Shown here: positions 49,184-61,830 of the stretch, piece by piece
Layout: each line of letters opens with the position of its first letter
How positions within the stretch are numbered: the stretch's first letter is position 1
Source: Asterella californica
Taxonomy: Eukaryota; Streptophyta; Marchantiopsida; Marchantiales; Aytoniaceae
Direction: 5' to 3'
Length of the DNA stretch: 64,000 nt
NCBI GenBank assembly: GCA_036924285.1
Contig: JAYKYS010000009.1
Coordinates: 6,572,001 to 6,636,000, forward strand
The notes under the pieces: generated by a model
Seen by the model: the letters and a program-made list of their open reading frames with translations, nothing else
Databases searched by the model: none
What the model was told of the DNA's origin: nothing
Translations under genes and position numbers: made by a program

Positions 49184-52100
49184 GATCCACGACGCGACAG
49201 CGGGACATCATGAAAAACATAGTGTAAGAAAATCAATGATACAACTAATCTGACGGTCTGACTATCACAGACATGACAATATAACGAAGGGGGCATCAAT
49301 CAAAACTCCAAGTCGCCATTCTTGAGCTACTCCAACACGTGAATGAGCTATCCATCTTGTGGAGCGATCTTTTGTGCATCTATCTGTCATATACACTAAC
49401 TGTTGTAATATGTGATACATGTTGACTTGGAGAGATCAGTAAGTGTAGTGTTAAGATAGAGAAGTAGTAAGAGAAAAGATGCATGAAAGATTTTGACTTA
49501 CAGGTCAGACGGACGTCCGTCGTAGGAGGCTGACGGCCTACAGTAATCAAGCATGTTTGGTTATTTGAGACGTAATCCTTAATGCTCGAAACATAAATTG
49601 AGGTCTAAGATGTTGTTAGGCTCCTCATGGAGAGTAAGAAAGTATATAAGATGACATGTCGTATGTTCGAGATGAAGTGTCATCCGTGGGATTTTCTAAG
49701 TTTCAAAAGGGAGTTCGAGAATGTTTGTAGACAGTAATATAAGTAAGTAAAACCACAAGTGAATGGATTTAAGATCTTAAGACCTTGTGATACATGATTG
49801 GTCATAGATAAGAGACGTTCGGTAGTAAGTGAAGAGAAAAAAGTTATTTGGGATGAGTTGATAATTGATTGAGATAACTTATCAATTATATGTAGATACA
49901 TTAATCAAGTCAACCTCAATCCTCTGGAGAAAACATACATTTTATGCTAACACTGTGTAAAAGAGAAAGCTTATCCGTTATGAAGTACATTTGAATCACG
50001 TCGTATGCATGTGATTTGGTTCTATCAGCAATGACGACTTGAAACAACTATTGTAAAAATTGAATTTGAACTCTCAAGTTCGAGAATTTGCTAACATGGT
50101 ACAGAAACCATTGATCCTTAGTTCAACAAGTCTTGTGATCTGACTCCTGAAATATCATGATATATATCGTATCGTGAACTTTGAATTTAGAGTATAATAC
50201 CTCATCCATATAAAAACATCTTATCTTATGATTGTATTTCAGAAATATAGGTCCAACGTAAATGTACATTTCTCTTGACATGATGAGATAGTATTTACAA
50301 GACTGATCTTGTAATATATGGACCAAACATAATAATAAATTTGACATAATTAGATACAGTTAATGATATGGTTATGAGTGGTGAAGCTCACCTAACTTGA
50401 TAGGTGTCAAAGCACTATGTCATCATGACACTCGCCGATCGAAGTTCTCACGCTTTAGCATGATATGAGGATGAGGATGTGAATCCAACATGATAAGTGA
50501 TCTCACATTATGAACAAGGACAATCATGTTTGCATCAAATATGATTGTGGAATCATGGTTGGCTCAATTGTGTTTTCTGATGATACGTACGATCAACTAT
50601 ATCGCCATATACTTAATACTAGAGTTTAACGCTCATGTGATTTGATATGAGGTAAGAAAGATCGTTGTCTTGGTCAATCTTTAGATAGTTTGACTCTAAT
50701 ATGATCAAGGTACTCAAATCCATCGCTTACATGACATTTTATTTGATCAATATTGTCATAATTATCCTTCTTCGTCTTGGATTATGTCATTGTCTTAAGA
50801 CTTAACTTTGCTGTAAATAAAGACTTTGCTCATTGACAAATGTTATGTTGTGATATATCTGTTTGTCAGATATATATGTTGTGATATATCTGTTATATAT
50901 ATATTTGCCTCTTATTTGATCTGCCATGTATTATTGAGTTGTCCATGTTACATGAATTCTTATGCAAAAGATAGCAGCAACAAGCATATACGGACGTTCT
51001 GTGGGCTGAAGCACTGTATATAGAGGCCTTTGAGAAAGAAAAGATCACGGTCGACCACTGAAATTTTATCCGATAAATAACAAGTGTGCATAGATAACCA
51101 GCATGACCTTTATAATATAGGTCATGGTGGCTCGTGTATGACAAGCTCTCGTAACTTAAAACACAAAACTAGTCATCTGCCACTACCGTATCTTTGAGCA
51201 CTACTGTAATGTTCTCCTGCGTGCTCGACGGTCCCTCCTCGGTTGTCTCATTTGCGTGAAAAATGAAAACCTCAGAAAACTAAACGATGAAAACCTGACA
51301 AAACGGGAAAATTAAGACAGAAAAGTGGGCAGAGCTGCTCGTGTGCACAGTATTATTTTCTGCTCGTCTGACCGTCGTGTCGCGAAAGAACGCACTGCAT
51401 AACGACATATACTCAGGGGAAAGCACGCACAGTCTCAAACAGTGGGCAGGTTGTGTCCATCCTGGAGGAGGATAAACTCAGCAAGCGCTCCTCTTCCTCT
51501 GGACTAACTGCATCGAAGTACCGTCCTGCGACCATATTCTTTTTTCCGGATGTACAATTGACTTCCACAATGCATCTCTTTTGGCACGCTATATTCTGTT
51601 ATCCAATCCCTATACGGCAAGCCTGACGAAACGGATGAGTCTACTGCAGAAGTCGAAGTTTATTTCGAAACGTAGATATTACAGTAGCTACCAAAATGTC
51701 TAAGTGTATATGTTTAGGAATACACTAATTTGCGGATACGATAGGAATGAAAACGAGGAATGAAGAACAGCATACTGCAAAACGTAACCGAAAAAATTAA
51801 AAAGAAGCCTAAAGTGGCTTAAACCGAAGACGTGGAGGAAAAATACACTAAGGAAAACAGTTGGAAACCCATCATTTCGCCTCTAGGTGAATAAGCATGG
51901 TGAATACAATAGCTGCTGCGAGAAAAAGCACTATCATGAAAATCATGGAACTGTAAACTAAAATAAATACATACTCACGTCTAAAAAAGTCATTTATTCA
52001 TTACCACCGACGCTAGAATATATGTACGATAACATTTACATATTGTCCGTTAGGAGAAAAGAAAACAAATATTCTCCGAAGTTGATCGATCATGCATCTC

Positions 52101-53100
52101 ACCTTTGTGATAAGAAATAATAACTTTTATAAGAGATACGGTACACTGGATAACTAAGAAAAAGAAGCAAAAGAAACCAACTCCAGGAATTTTCAGCGTA
52201 CGTAAGGAAATCAACCAGAAAAATCAATAAAGGATTAGAGTAACGTACCCTTTTCAGATACAGTTTACAATACCAGCAGGTTCAGGGTTTGGAGATCATC
52301 AGTAGGGTTTAGGGGTGCAAAGTAGGGTCTAGAGAGATAACGTAGCGTTAAGAGTAAACTAAAATATAATATGTAATTATAAAGTTCTAAGTTAATTAAA
52401 AATAATTTTAAATTTAGAGTAGATTAGAGTTAATTCTAGATTTAATCACCTGTTAAACCAATATAGGGTGTACAAGATGTACAACTATTCATTAGATCTA
52501 GACCATCTAACGGTGATTAGATGATAGTATAAACAGGGTACTATATCGAGAAACAAGGTACTATAATCGATACCTCAAAACGAATATGTTAACACAGATT
52601 CTTTGTAAGATATATCAGGATATCAGAAGATTCAGATGCTGCTTGATTCATGCAGAGCCGAATTACAAAGACAGCAAGTTTCGAGTTGCTACCAATCAGG
52701 ACGAACCTCAGTTAATCTCAGCGCATGCTGTGCAGCCTTAGTTAGTGCGGTAGCTACGGATGGGTTAGCTCACAGCAGACCCAAAAGTTGAGGAGAATTT
52801 ACCTCTTCCTTGAGCGAAACTCGGCAAACATGGAGACAGGAGACAGTCCTCCGTTTCGCGCTGTTGTGCCAATTCCCAAATGAGCTGAAGAATTCGGCTG
52901 ATGAATGCCAGTTTCGGCGCTGTTGTGCCAATTTCCGCCAACTTCGTCATTTGAGGAAACAAGGAAATGATAATGACGTTGTCGTTGTTAACCATCTCCT
53001 CACCTTCTGTATGGGCACAAGGACCCAGGCACAAGAAGGAACTTGAATGGAGCCTGAAGGTTCGCATAATCGATAGCGTTTGACGTGAATGAGTTTCCTC
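49184..53100. other. AT-rich DNA without recognised genes
   Basis: The first roughly 100 bases continue repeat R. The rest has only short open frames with no family resemblance. Visible small features are a 14-bp palindrome GACGGACGTCCGTC (49508-49521), short TTGTGATATATCTGTT repeats near 50850-50900, and a telomere-like AGTAGGGTTTAGGGG at about 52300. The right end holds the upstream region of the 53609 gene. Confidence 0.45.
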
Positions 53101-53608
53101 CTCCGGCGACTATAGAAACATGTCGCCGATGTTGGAGATTTGGCTCCGGAAAGCTCGTGCCTCCGAGGGGACGATCCCTAACTAAAGAAAGATCGGGCAA
53201 CTTTTCCGTTGTCGAACTTGCGCTATGTAAGTAGGTAACATCCTGATTTGAATGTAGTAGGATGGGTTTGATCTGTTCTTCGGGGTTTCCTGTTTTCAGT
53301 CGCCGGACTTTGAAACCTTATCTGCTTAAGATGCTCGAGCTTTTGTGTTCTGTTGGAGGAGTCGAGGACTTGTCGATTGTGACGATTTCGACTATTTCTT
53401 TTATGTAAAGGGAAGGGCATCGAGGCATTCAGGAAAATTGTGGCTGGGAAAGATGAGGTTACAAGTTACAATAGTATTAGCCTGCGGAGAACATTGTGCG
53501 GTTGGAGATGATTGAGAAGGTTGAGAAGGAGATGGTTTAAAATGCCCAGCTGATCACTGTGTTTTTGTCAGGCGCAGATATCTGAGTTTCAAGTGCATCT
53601 GAGGCAGG

Positions 53609-56600
53609 ATGGCTTTTGCACCGTTTGCGCGTCCCGCATTTTTCTTGCGCTCGGACAATGCTAAGATATGTGTATCGGATGTGCAATGGAACTGCGGAGA
53701 AGGCGAATGTGCGGCTCCGAAATCAGTGAAATTCTTAACCGACATGCGAGAGCAGGGATACACGACCCCGTTGACGAGATACGTTGATGGGAAAGCTACT
53801 CCAAAATGGTTTAACAAGCTGAATGACGCTACGGGACTTGTCTGTTCTCCTCCGTCACGCCTTCTCTCGCCGCACGTTGAAAACGATTGTTACGGAGATG
53901 AGGTCTGTCTTGAGAATATGAAGCCTGCCATTTTCTCCAGGGCAGCTGAAAAGCTCGGAAACTTCATTCATGACAAAAATGCTGAAGGAGCTCAGGAACC
54001 TTCTTCGTGTGGAAAGACATGGAGAAAGCGCTCGAATTCGAATTCAGTAATTGCGCATCATAGCCGAGTGGTCACCGCATCAGAACCTGAGGATGAAAAC
54101 TGCTTCAGGGGATCTGTAAACAAGAGACCAGGAATGGCACCCTCAAACGGTGCCGGGCGACGTTGGAAGTTGCTTCGAGGTACAGGGGCTGCTGCAGCGG
54201 CTGTGGCTACCGGAGTTGCAGCTTTAAAGGGAATTCAGAGCGGCGGCGCGCAGGCTTCTTGTGGTGATGGGGGCTTTGGAGAATCAGGTTCAGGTCATGG
54301 AGGCGGAGGTGATTGGAATGGTGGTGGAGGTGGGGGCGGTCATGGAGGGTTTGATGCAGGGAGGGATCAAGGGTTTATTGCGGATTCCATCTTGAATTCA
54401 AAGAATGAACAGGATGAAAGGCCAACGGTGTCAATTAACCGAGTCAGGAAAACTTCTGTTTCACCAATGGCATCACTAGCTTCCCTCAGTTCCGCTGCGG
54501 GGGATTTCGTTGATGGCGAGGGTCCAATTGGAGGAGATTACGCCTCCAGAAATTTTTCCTTAACAGATTCTTATCGTATGGCCCCACAGTCAAATCCTAG
54601 GAGCCCTTATTCACCTATCTTGTTTCCGCAAGATCGTCAAAATCTCGCGGAACGTTCTCACTACGATCAGGACCCATTCTTGGGATCCGAGGCAAAAGAA
54701 CGTCCTCCTTCTGCCGGAGGCCAGCAAGACGATATGAGGACAAACGACGAACTCCCAACATCGAGAAGCAGTCTCTCTTATGATGATCCTTCTAGTGTTA
54801 AGCCATCACCCCCGGAACAGACGTATGCTAACAGTAAGAATGTTCCTTCGCGATACCCTGCCTCCCCTGATCCTGCCCCTCGAAGTTTTATCTCCATAGG
54901 GCCAGATACAAGGACTGTTATTACATCTGAACCTCTCGGAGTCGGGCAGGAAGGAAATGAAGGGTTCAAATCTCACCAAATGCACGAGGGGAATGATATT
55001 CTACGTTGGGCTTCTGGGCTTTTCGACTCCATTCTGAGAAAAAGATCAGGTGACCAGAATTGCAGCACTGAAGACAAACTACATGACGATGATGAGAAGA
55101 AGGGATTGGTAGCTGAAACAGCCGCCCTGACCTTTAAGCTGCTCTCTGAAAAAGGGGACGAGTTTGCACGAAAATTTGAGGTTTGTACTCTAATGACCAC
55201 CTATTGGTTGCCACACCTGTGACGGATAAATTCAAGGTTGCAACTTGTTTTCGATAATCGCGAGCTGATTGTTCACTATCTATGGACGCAGACAAATGCA
55301 TTGAGAAGGTTACAGAGGGAGACATTCTCGGACCTTCTGAAAGTTCGAGAACGGCTTGACAGATTAGAGCATAAAACCGGTCTCTGTGGTAAGACTCATG
55401 GGGATTCTTTGACAGGTGTAAGGACGAACTTACGAGGTGAAGTGAGTTCAGGAGGTGCCTTGATCGTCACTGAGGACAGCGCCTGTGTTCACTCTCGTGC
55501 CTCACTGCAGCAGGCCGGTTTGAAAACTGGATTGGATGTGCGTTTTACCTTCGAAACGCCTATGAGAGAGGTTGATACTCTAACCACTCAGGTCGGTGTT
55601 GGACACGGCTCTGGGGACGGTGATGGCAACAGTTTCGGAGGGCCACTGAATCTGCAGAAAATAAACTACGTGGCTCAGATTAGTGACTCGTTGTCTCTGA
55701 CGGTTGCTCCTCTTGGGGCGAGGGCAAGTGACATGTCGGACACGGTGAATCACTTACAGGTTGGTTTATTTATCTATTCCCCCATTTGAAGCGTATCCAC
55801 TGTTTTTGTTTGCTGCAGAGATACTCAGAGTCTGCATTTTCAAGCAGTCAATCTGTTCCAGTCAAGTCCTCCTGCACTAAACGCATAGGCAGCAGTGAAA
55901 GAGTACCATCATAATCATTATCTTCTTGTTATACAGGGACAAGCTCTGACAACATTCGCAGGATCTGGACCTGCTCTTTACCAGCATTGCAAGGGTTCAG
56001 CTATTGGAGCCAGCCTGAGAAGCAATACTGTGTTGCTCTCCATGTCACAGTTTCTGTCAGGTTGGGGAAGTACTACTCCCGACGTGACTCCTGAACCTTT
56101 ATGCATGAGTACACTTGCCCAATTCATGGTCCAACCTTGTGACCACTTAGTTCTCTCTTTATCAGCTGTGAATAATGTATGGCCAAGTCCTCCCAGTCCT
56201 ACATCCAGTGGTTTACACTGGAGTGAAATGGGACCCCTGGTTCTTTGCAAAACCATAACTCGACCCACTGGCGCCTTCATGTTCAACCCGATACGACCAT
56301 CAGCCATCAACTCTATTGTTGCTCAAGGAAATCTTCCTACCGAGAGTTGGAGTCCAGCAGACAGTATGAGAAATAGGGGCATTGCAATGCAGTCGGTTGC
56401 TTTGGCAGGAGAAGTGGATATGGGGTACAGAGTCAGTCTCGGTGGCTGGGCTCAATTAGAGCGTGGAGATTGGTTGTCCGAGTTCGAGAAAAATGAATTT
56501 CAATGGAATATCAGCATTGCTAAGTGCACCGAACGGAATGTTAACTGGGGTTTGAGCATGGGAAGGAAGAAGCGCGAGGATTGGCATGATGATGGGCTCT

Positions 56601-56773
56601 CGCCTGTCATTAGTGATGGACCGGATGATCCGTCCACTTCACAGATGCAAATGGAGGCGTTCGTAAGAATCGGTTGTGGCAAGGGGTTTACCTTGCAGTC
56701 TGGACTAGTTTACATCGTCGACAAACACTCACAGACACCTGCTCTCATGCTGAGATCTTCCTGGACAATGTGA
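53609..56773 (+). CDS. Three-exon gene, 967-residue protein of unknown function
   Basis: Exons 53609-55180, 55265-55759 and 55937-56773, all joined in phase 0 through GT-AG introns of 84 and 177 bases. The first acceptor (55263-55264) is chosen because it keeps phase; an AG at 55235-55236 would not. The N-terminal third is soluble-looking with several Cys. Residues about 210-255 are glycine-rich (HGGGGDWNGGGGGGGHGG), and about 260-460 are Ser/Pro-rich and probably disordered. The C-terminal half (after GQALTTFAGSG) is rich in short alternating hydrophobic strands (VLLSMSQFL, HLVLSLSAV, AFVRIGCGKGFTLQSGLVYI) and could form a membrane β-barrel such as a plastid or mitochondrial envelope protein; this is inference. 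No catalytic motif and no family name recognised. A polyadenylation-like AATAAA follows at 56805-56810. Confidence 0.75.
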
Positions 56774-57895
56774 CAAACTGATGCACGGTGTAAACTGTAC
56801 ATTAAATAAATATTGCTGCAGATTTTCAAATTTTTGCTTGTTTCCGGTTTCTGACGCATTCTGATACTCTGATTATTAGATAAACAGAAGTCAGAGGTGA
56901 CTCAAGTTAATTGAGTACATCTTTCCGTATCAAAGCATCATGTCTTATACATGTCCGAAAAAAGACTTACTCTTTGACCGTCGTTCCTCTCAGAATCGAT
57001 AGTTTTGGTGTTGTTTGATATTCATCAATTTTGTGTTTGTAGGACCATCTAGCCCGTTGGCTACATGGTGGAAAGCATATGTGTGGGTTCCGAGAGGATT
57101 TTAGATCTGAAACTTCACCTTATTCCTTTTAGTCTTTAACTGTTGGGTTCGTTATCTTTATCCTCAGCGATGGGAAAGAATAAAACATGATGTACAAGTC
57201 CAGACGGGTGGCCTTACAATCTTCTGAGCTTTGTGCTTACAGTTTCTTGCTCTTACGGAGGCTAACCTGTAGTCTAGACCTGACTCTACGGACACGCGTC
57301 GGACAATGTAATGAGGAGACAAATATTGATGAACAATCATATACAGAGATGAGTTATAACAGAGAAAAAGAAGTTGGGTTTGCGTAGAAATTTTTCTTCC
57401 ATTGAATACAAGCCAAAGTGGACGGCCTTGACAGGAGACTTGTGAAATCCCTGCATCTTACAAACTTGTATCAGCAGGGGATCAAACACAACCGCCAGTT
57501 GAGAAATTTCGATCGACTATGAAGTTGGAGAGATGGTATGAGATCTGATGGAACGAGCACGGTGTATGGCACTTCAGCATCCGTCGCATTTCAGCATCAC
57601 TTTGGAGATGGACAACGCTACTCTTAAAATCTTGAACCCCATTTCTGTGTGTTGGTGGTTTCCTTATGCTGGTATACCGGGGAGGCTGTATCTCCAGGTA
57701 GCATACAGAGAGTATGTATGGAGATAGAGTAGAGAGTATAGGGTATAGTGATGGAGCACACAACTCCCTACTGACTGTGTAGTTCTAAAATCTATGGAGA
57801 ACGAATCTTGACATGATAGTGCTAGTGGTCGACTGAGCGAAACTGTCTAGACAAATTATAAAATTAGTACTGCAATTCAGCCAATTTTACACACG
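56774..57895. other. 3' flank and intergenic DNA
   Basis: It contains the probable 3' UTR of the preceding gene with AATAAA at 56805-56810. No further gene is recognised before the tRNA; open frames here are short and unconvincing. Confidence 0.5.
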
Positions 57896-57969
57896 GCTTC
57901 TATAGCTCAGTTGGCTAGAGCACCCGTTTAGTAAGCGGGAGGTCCTGAGTTCAACTCTCAGTGGAAGCA
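57896..57969 (+). tRNA. tRNA-Thr (anticodon AGT)
   Basis: The cloverleaf folds by eye. The acceptor stem GCTTCTA pairs with TGGAAGC (one G-T). D arm GCTC/GAGC. The anticodon stem CCCGT/GCGGG encloses loop TTAGTAA, giving anticodon AGT. T arm CTGAG/CTCAG has loop TTCAACT, and the discriminator base is A. There is no intron and no encoded CCA, as expected for a plant nuclear tRNA gene. Confidence 0.92.
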
Positions 57970-57988
57970 GGTTAATAATCAGATTTGG

Positions 57989-58234
57989 CTTTTGCCGAGT
58001 TGTCCCGCCTCTCAACCATTGCGCTACCCTGCTGGATGGCGGCTGCCGCCATGCAGATGCCCCGGGATTTGAATCTGAACGACATTTAGATCAAAGGACT
58101 TTAAACAGGTCCTTTTGCCGAGTTGTCCCGCCTCTCAACCATTGCGCTACCCTGCTGGATGGCGGCTGCCGCCATGCAGATGCCCCGGGATTTGAATCTG
58201 AACGACATTTAGATCAAAGGACTTTAAACAGGTC
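57989..58234 (-). repeat. Two tandem 123-bp SINE-like units
   Basis: Units 57989-58111 and 58112-58234 are nearly identical; a third, diverged copy starts near 59171. On the minus strand each carries TAGCGCAATGG, fitting a pol III A box, and GATTCAAATCC, close to a B box. Read across the tandem junction the A box precedes the B box by about 80 bases. It may be a tRNA-derived SINE fragment. Confidence 0.5.
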
Positions 58235-58346
58235 CTTGGCTTCGAAGTTGTACATATGATGATTACTGATGGCCCCCAAAGCCAGTGAACGACCATAGTA
58301 TTGGCCACAATCCCTTCTCGGAAATGCCTCTTATCCCGTTTCACTT
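58235..58346. repeat. Repeat linking SINE-like unit and minisatellite
   Basis: This stretch (CTTGGCTTCGAAGTTGTACA ... TTTCACTTAGG) recurs at about 59295-59408 and 59480-59591, each time followed by minisatellite units. The composite SINE-linker-minisatellite block has therefore been copied as a whole. Confidence 0.65.
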
Positions 58347-59020
58347 AGGTATGTGTGGGATTGAAGCACTGTCTCCTATCTCTGGAACGGTACTTAGGTA
58401 TGTGTGGGATGAAGCACTGTCTCCTATCTCTGAAACGGTACTTAGGTATGTGTGGGATGAAGCACAGAAGAAACGTACTTAGGCACTGTCTCCTATCCCT
58501 GAAACGGTACTTAGGTATGTGTGGGATGAAGCACTGTCTCCTATCCCTGAAACGGTACTTAGGTATGTGTGGGATGAAGCACTGTCTCCTATCTCTGGAA
58601 CGGTACTTAGGTATGTGTGGGATGAAGCACTGTCTCCTATCTCTGAAACGGTACTTAGGTATGTGTGGGATGAAGCACAGAAGAAACGTACTTAGGCACT
58701 GTCTCCTATCCCTGAAACGGTACTTAGGTATGTGTGGGATGAAGCACTGTCTCCTATCCCTGAAACGGTACTTAGGTATGTGTGAGATGAAGCACAGAAG
58801 AAATGTACTTAGGCACTGTCTCCTATCCCTGAAACGGTACTTAGGTATGTGTGGGATGAAGCACTGTCTCCTATCTCTGAAACGGTGTTTAGGTATGTGT
58901 GGGATAAAGCACAGAAGAATGGTACTTAGACACTGTTTCTTATCTCTGAAACGGTACTTAGGTATGTGGGGGATGAAGCACAGAAGAATGGTACTTAGGC
59001 ATGTGTGGAATGAAGCACTG
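58347..59020. repeat. 48-bp minisatellite array with 69-bp variant units
   Basis: The basic unit begins AGGTATGTGTGGGATGAAGC and ends GAAACGGTACTT (48 bp). Interspersed 69-bp units carry a CAGAAGAAACGTACTT insertion. The order includes 48-69-48-48-48-69-48-69, hinting at higher-order structure. Because both lengths are multiples of three, long open frames run on both strands (223 and 231 residues); these are a by-product of the period rather than evidence of genes. Confidence 0.85.
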
Positions 59021-60070
59021 TGCTGAATTAGATGGTTCACGGTGTCATTGAGGGATCTCTGAAATTCCTCTTATCTCCGAAACGGTACTTAAGTATGTGT
59101 GGGATGAAGCACAGAAAAATGGATCATTGTGATTCATCTAAACGTGCAATTGGTAAATAATCAGATTCGACTTTTGCCGAGTTGTCGCGCCTCTCAACCA
59201 TTGCGCTACCCTGCTGGATGGCGGCTGTCGCCATGTAGATGCCTCGGGATTTGAATCTGAACGACATTTGGATCAAAGGACTTTAAACATGTCCTTGGCT
59301 TCGAAGTTGTACATGTGATGATTACTGATGGTCTCCAAAGCCAGTGAACGACCATAGTATTGACCACGATCTCTTCTCGAAAATGCCTCCTATCTCGTTT
59401 CACTTAGGTATGTGCGGGATGAAGCACTGTCTCCTATCCCTGAAACGATACTTAGGTATGTATGGAACGGTACTTAGGTCCTTGGCTTCGAAGTTGTACA
59501 TATGATGATTACTGATGGCCCCCAAAGCCAGTGAACGACCATAGTATTGGCCACGATCCCTTCTCGGAAATGCCTCTTATCTCGTTTCACTTAGGTATGT
59601 GTGGGATGAAGCACTGTCTCCTATCCCTGAAACGGTACTTAGGTATGTGTGGGATGAAGCACAGAAGAATGGTACTTAGGCATGTGTGGAATGAAGCACT
59701 GTGCTGAATTAGATGGTTCACGGTGTCATTGAGAGATCTCGGAAATTCCTCTTATCTCTGAAACGGTACTTAGGTATGTGTGGGATGAAGCACAGAAAAA
59801 TGGATCATTGTGATTCATCTAAACGTGCAATTGGTGGGATGAAGCACTGTGCTGAAATAGATGGTTCATGGTGCCATTGAGGGATCTTGGAAATGTCTCC
59901 TATCTCTGAAACGGTACTTAGGTATGTGTGGGATGAAGCACTGTGTTCAAGTAGATGATTCACCGTGCCACAAAAGAATGGATCATTGTGATTCATCTTA
60001 GACGTGCAATTGGTGGGATGAAGCACTGTGCTCAAGTAGATGGTTCACGATGCTATAGCAAAATGGATCA
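59021..60070. repeat. Diverged minisatellite and composite repeat units
   Basis: Further 48-bp units mix with the SINE-like copy (about 59171-59290), two linker copies, and blocks with GTTCACGGTGTCATTGAG and GATTCATCTTAGACGTGCAA. The last motif runs directly into the retroelement fragment that follows. Confidence 0.65.
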
Positions 60071-61830
60071 TTGCGATTCATCTTAGACGTGCAATTGATG
60101 AACGCAATAACCGTCAGAAATGTTGGAATGAGATCGATTGTGAATGAGTTTGCTGAAGCTTTTGCAGGAAGAGTAATTTTCTCAATGGGAGATCTTTACT
60201 CAAGATATGATCAGTTCTTAGACGTGCAACTGATAAACGTAGTAACAGTCAGAAATGTTGGAATGAGATCGATTGTGGATGAGTTTGCTGAAGCTTTTGC
60301 AAGAAGAGCAATTTACTCAATGAGAGATCTTTACTCAAGACATGATCAATTTCAACTAGCAGAGGAGAGCAAAAGTTTCACGACAATGAGGACACCTTTG
60401 AGGTTGGTTAGGATGTGTACTTTACCAGAGGGAGCTACCAACTCGGTAGCACACATGATGAACGAGATGAGTAGAGTTCTAAAGGACTTCATCCTTGAAA
60501 ATACAATGTCGTTCTTGGATGACATCCTCATCAAAGGATGTGTGGAGGATGAGAAGGATGAAGCATTAAATCAGAGGGGTGTCGACGATACTTCATCGAT
60601 CATATCGCAGATTGAGAGAAGATCCTATCTCGACTTGAGGAAGTCCATCTCACGCTGTCAAGTGCGAAATTTACATTTGGGGTTAGAGAAGTCTGATCGT
60701 TGGTCATTTGTGAGGATCGTTTGATCGGAAGCATGACCCAAACAAAGTGGATGGGATTGGGAGTATGAAGGAGGTTTGCAACTCGTTGACAAAAATAGAA
60801 TATTTTTGGGTGCTTGTGTCTATCACATTTCGATTCCTCATTATGTGCATGTGACGGATTCATCATATGGGTTGTAGGTTGTTACGTAAGGGTCATAAGT
60901 TCATATGAGAGGAAGAGCATATCGATACGATACGGAAGCTGAAGTCCTTACTATCATCTCTTCCAGTTTTGAGAAGGATTGATTACAAAGATGTCAGGCC
61001 AGTGATTCTTAATGTAGATACAAGTCCGATTGCAATCAGATGGACAGTAGGAAATGATGATGAAGATGGAGATAAATTTGCAGTTAGGTTTGGAGCGAAG
61101 ATGTTAAGTGTTCGTCAACATGCATACTCGTAAGTGAAGAGAGAACTATGGGGTATTGTTGCAGCCATGAAAACCAAAAAAGAGTATTTGATTGACGCAG
61201 CAGTGGTGGTTGAAACTGATTGTTTGCCATTGTTAGGGATGATCATGTATTGTACAACTCTTGATATTGCTATGTTACGATAGATCGCATATATCAAGTC
61301 GTTGAATCTAGAATTTAGACATATCGCAAAGAAGGATAATCCGATGACAGATATATTATCTCGAGCTCGATATGATGGGAGGATGAGATGGTTGAAGATA
61401 TTGACGACGTGAGTGTAAAGTTTTATTCGATTGCACACACGGAAAGAGAACATAAGTTGTTTGTTGAAGGGTTGTATGATGATGCATTGCTTGACATTTG
61501 AAGGTATCTTAGTACGATGATCAAGCACACAGGTTGGACACATGAGAGGTTTCGGAGAGTTCGTAAGAAAGCCTTCAACTTCATGTTAAAGGATGGATTT
61601 CTTTGGAAGCGGCCAAAGCAAAAAGGTGAGATATCATTACGAGTGATTTGCAACAAAGAAGATCAACAGAAGTTGCTTAGAGCATTTCATGAGAGTCTTT
61701 GGGCTGGACATCAAGAGACTTGGGTCACTTTTACGAAGACGAAAGAGCGATATTGGTGGATATGTACAAGGATAGAGCTCATAATCAACTTTTTATGGAC
61801 ACTTCATCTAATTCGTTTGGACGTCTAGTG
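60071..61830 (+). pseudogene. Degraded Ty3/gypsy pol (RT, RNase H, IN)
   Basis: A different gypsy lineage from the 40-49 kb element. The RT part (60071-60724) has IYSMRDLYSRHDQFQL and FLDDILIKG at the YxDD position; its first 45 codons are tandemly duplicated (units starting 60083 and 60218, 135 bp). The RNase H part (about 60990-61390) shows ETDCLPLLGM and a degraded SRARY end, with in-frame stops. The integrase zinc domain lies in 61517-61828 (HESLWAGHQ then RYWWICTR, the second Cys unclear). No gag is seen; upstream sequence is minisatellite. Repeats R and L follow directly. Confidence 0.75.

Noticed and set aside
52765..53067. 100-residue minus and 78-residue plus frames upstream of the 53609 gene
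   Set aside because: They overlap each other on opposite strands, are repetitive (TGTTGTGCCAATT twice) and resemble no family; more likely 5' flank.
58345..59040. 231- and 223-residue open frames on both strands
   Set aside because: Explained by the 48/69-bp tandem repeat period; no sign of a gene beyond the repeat.
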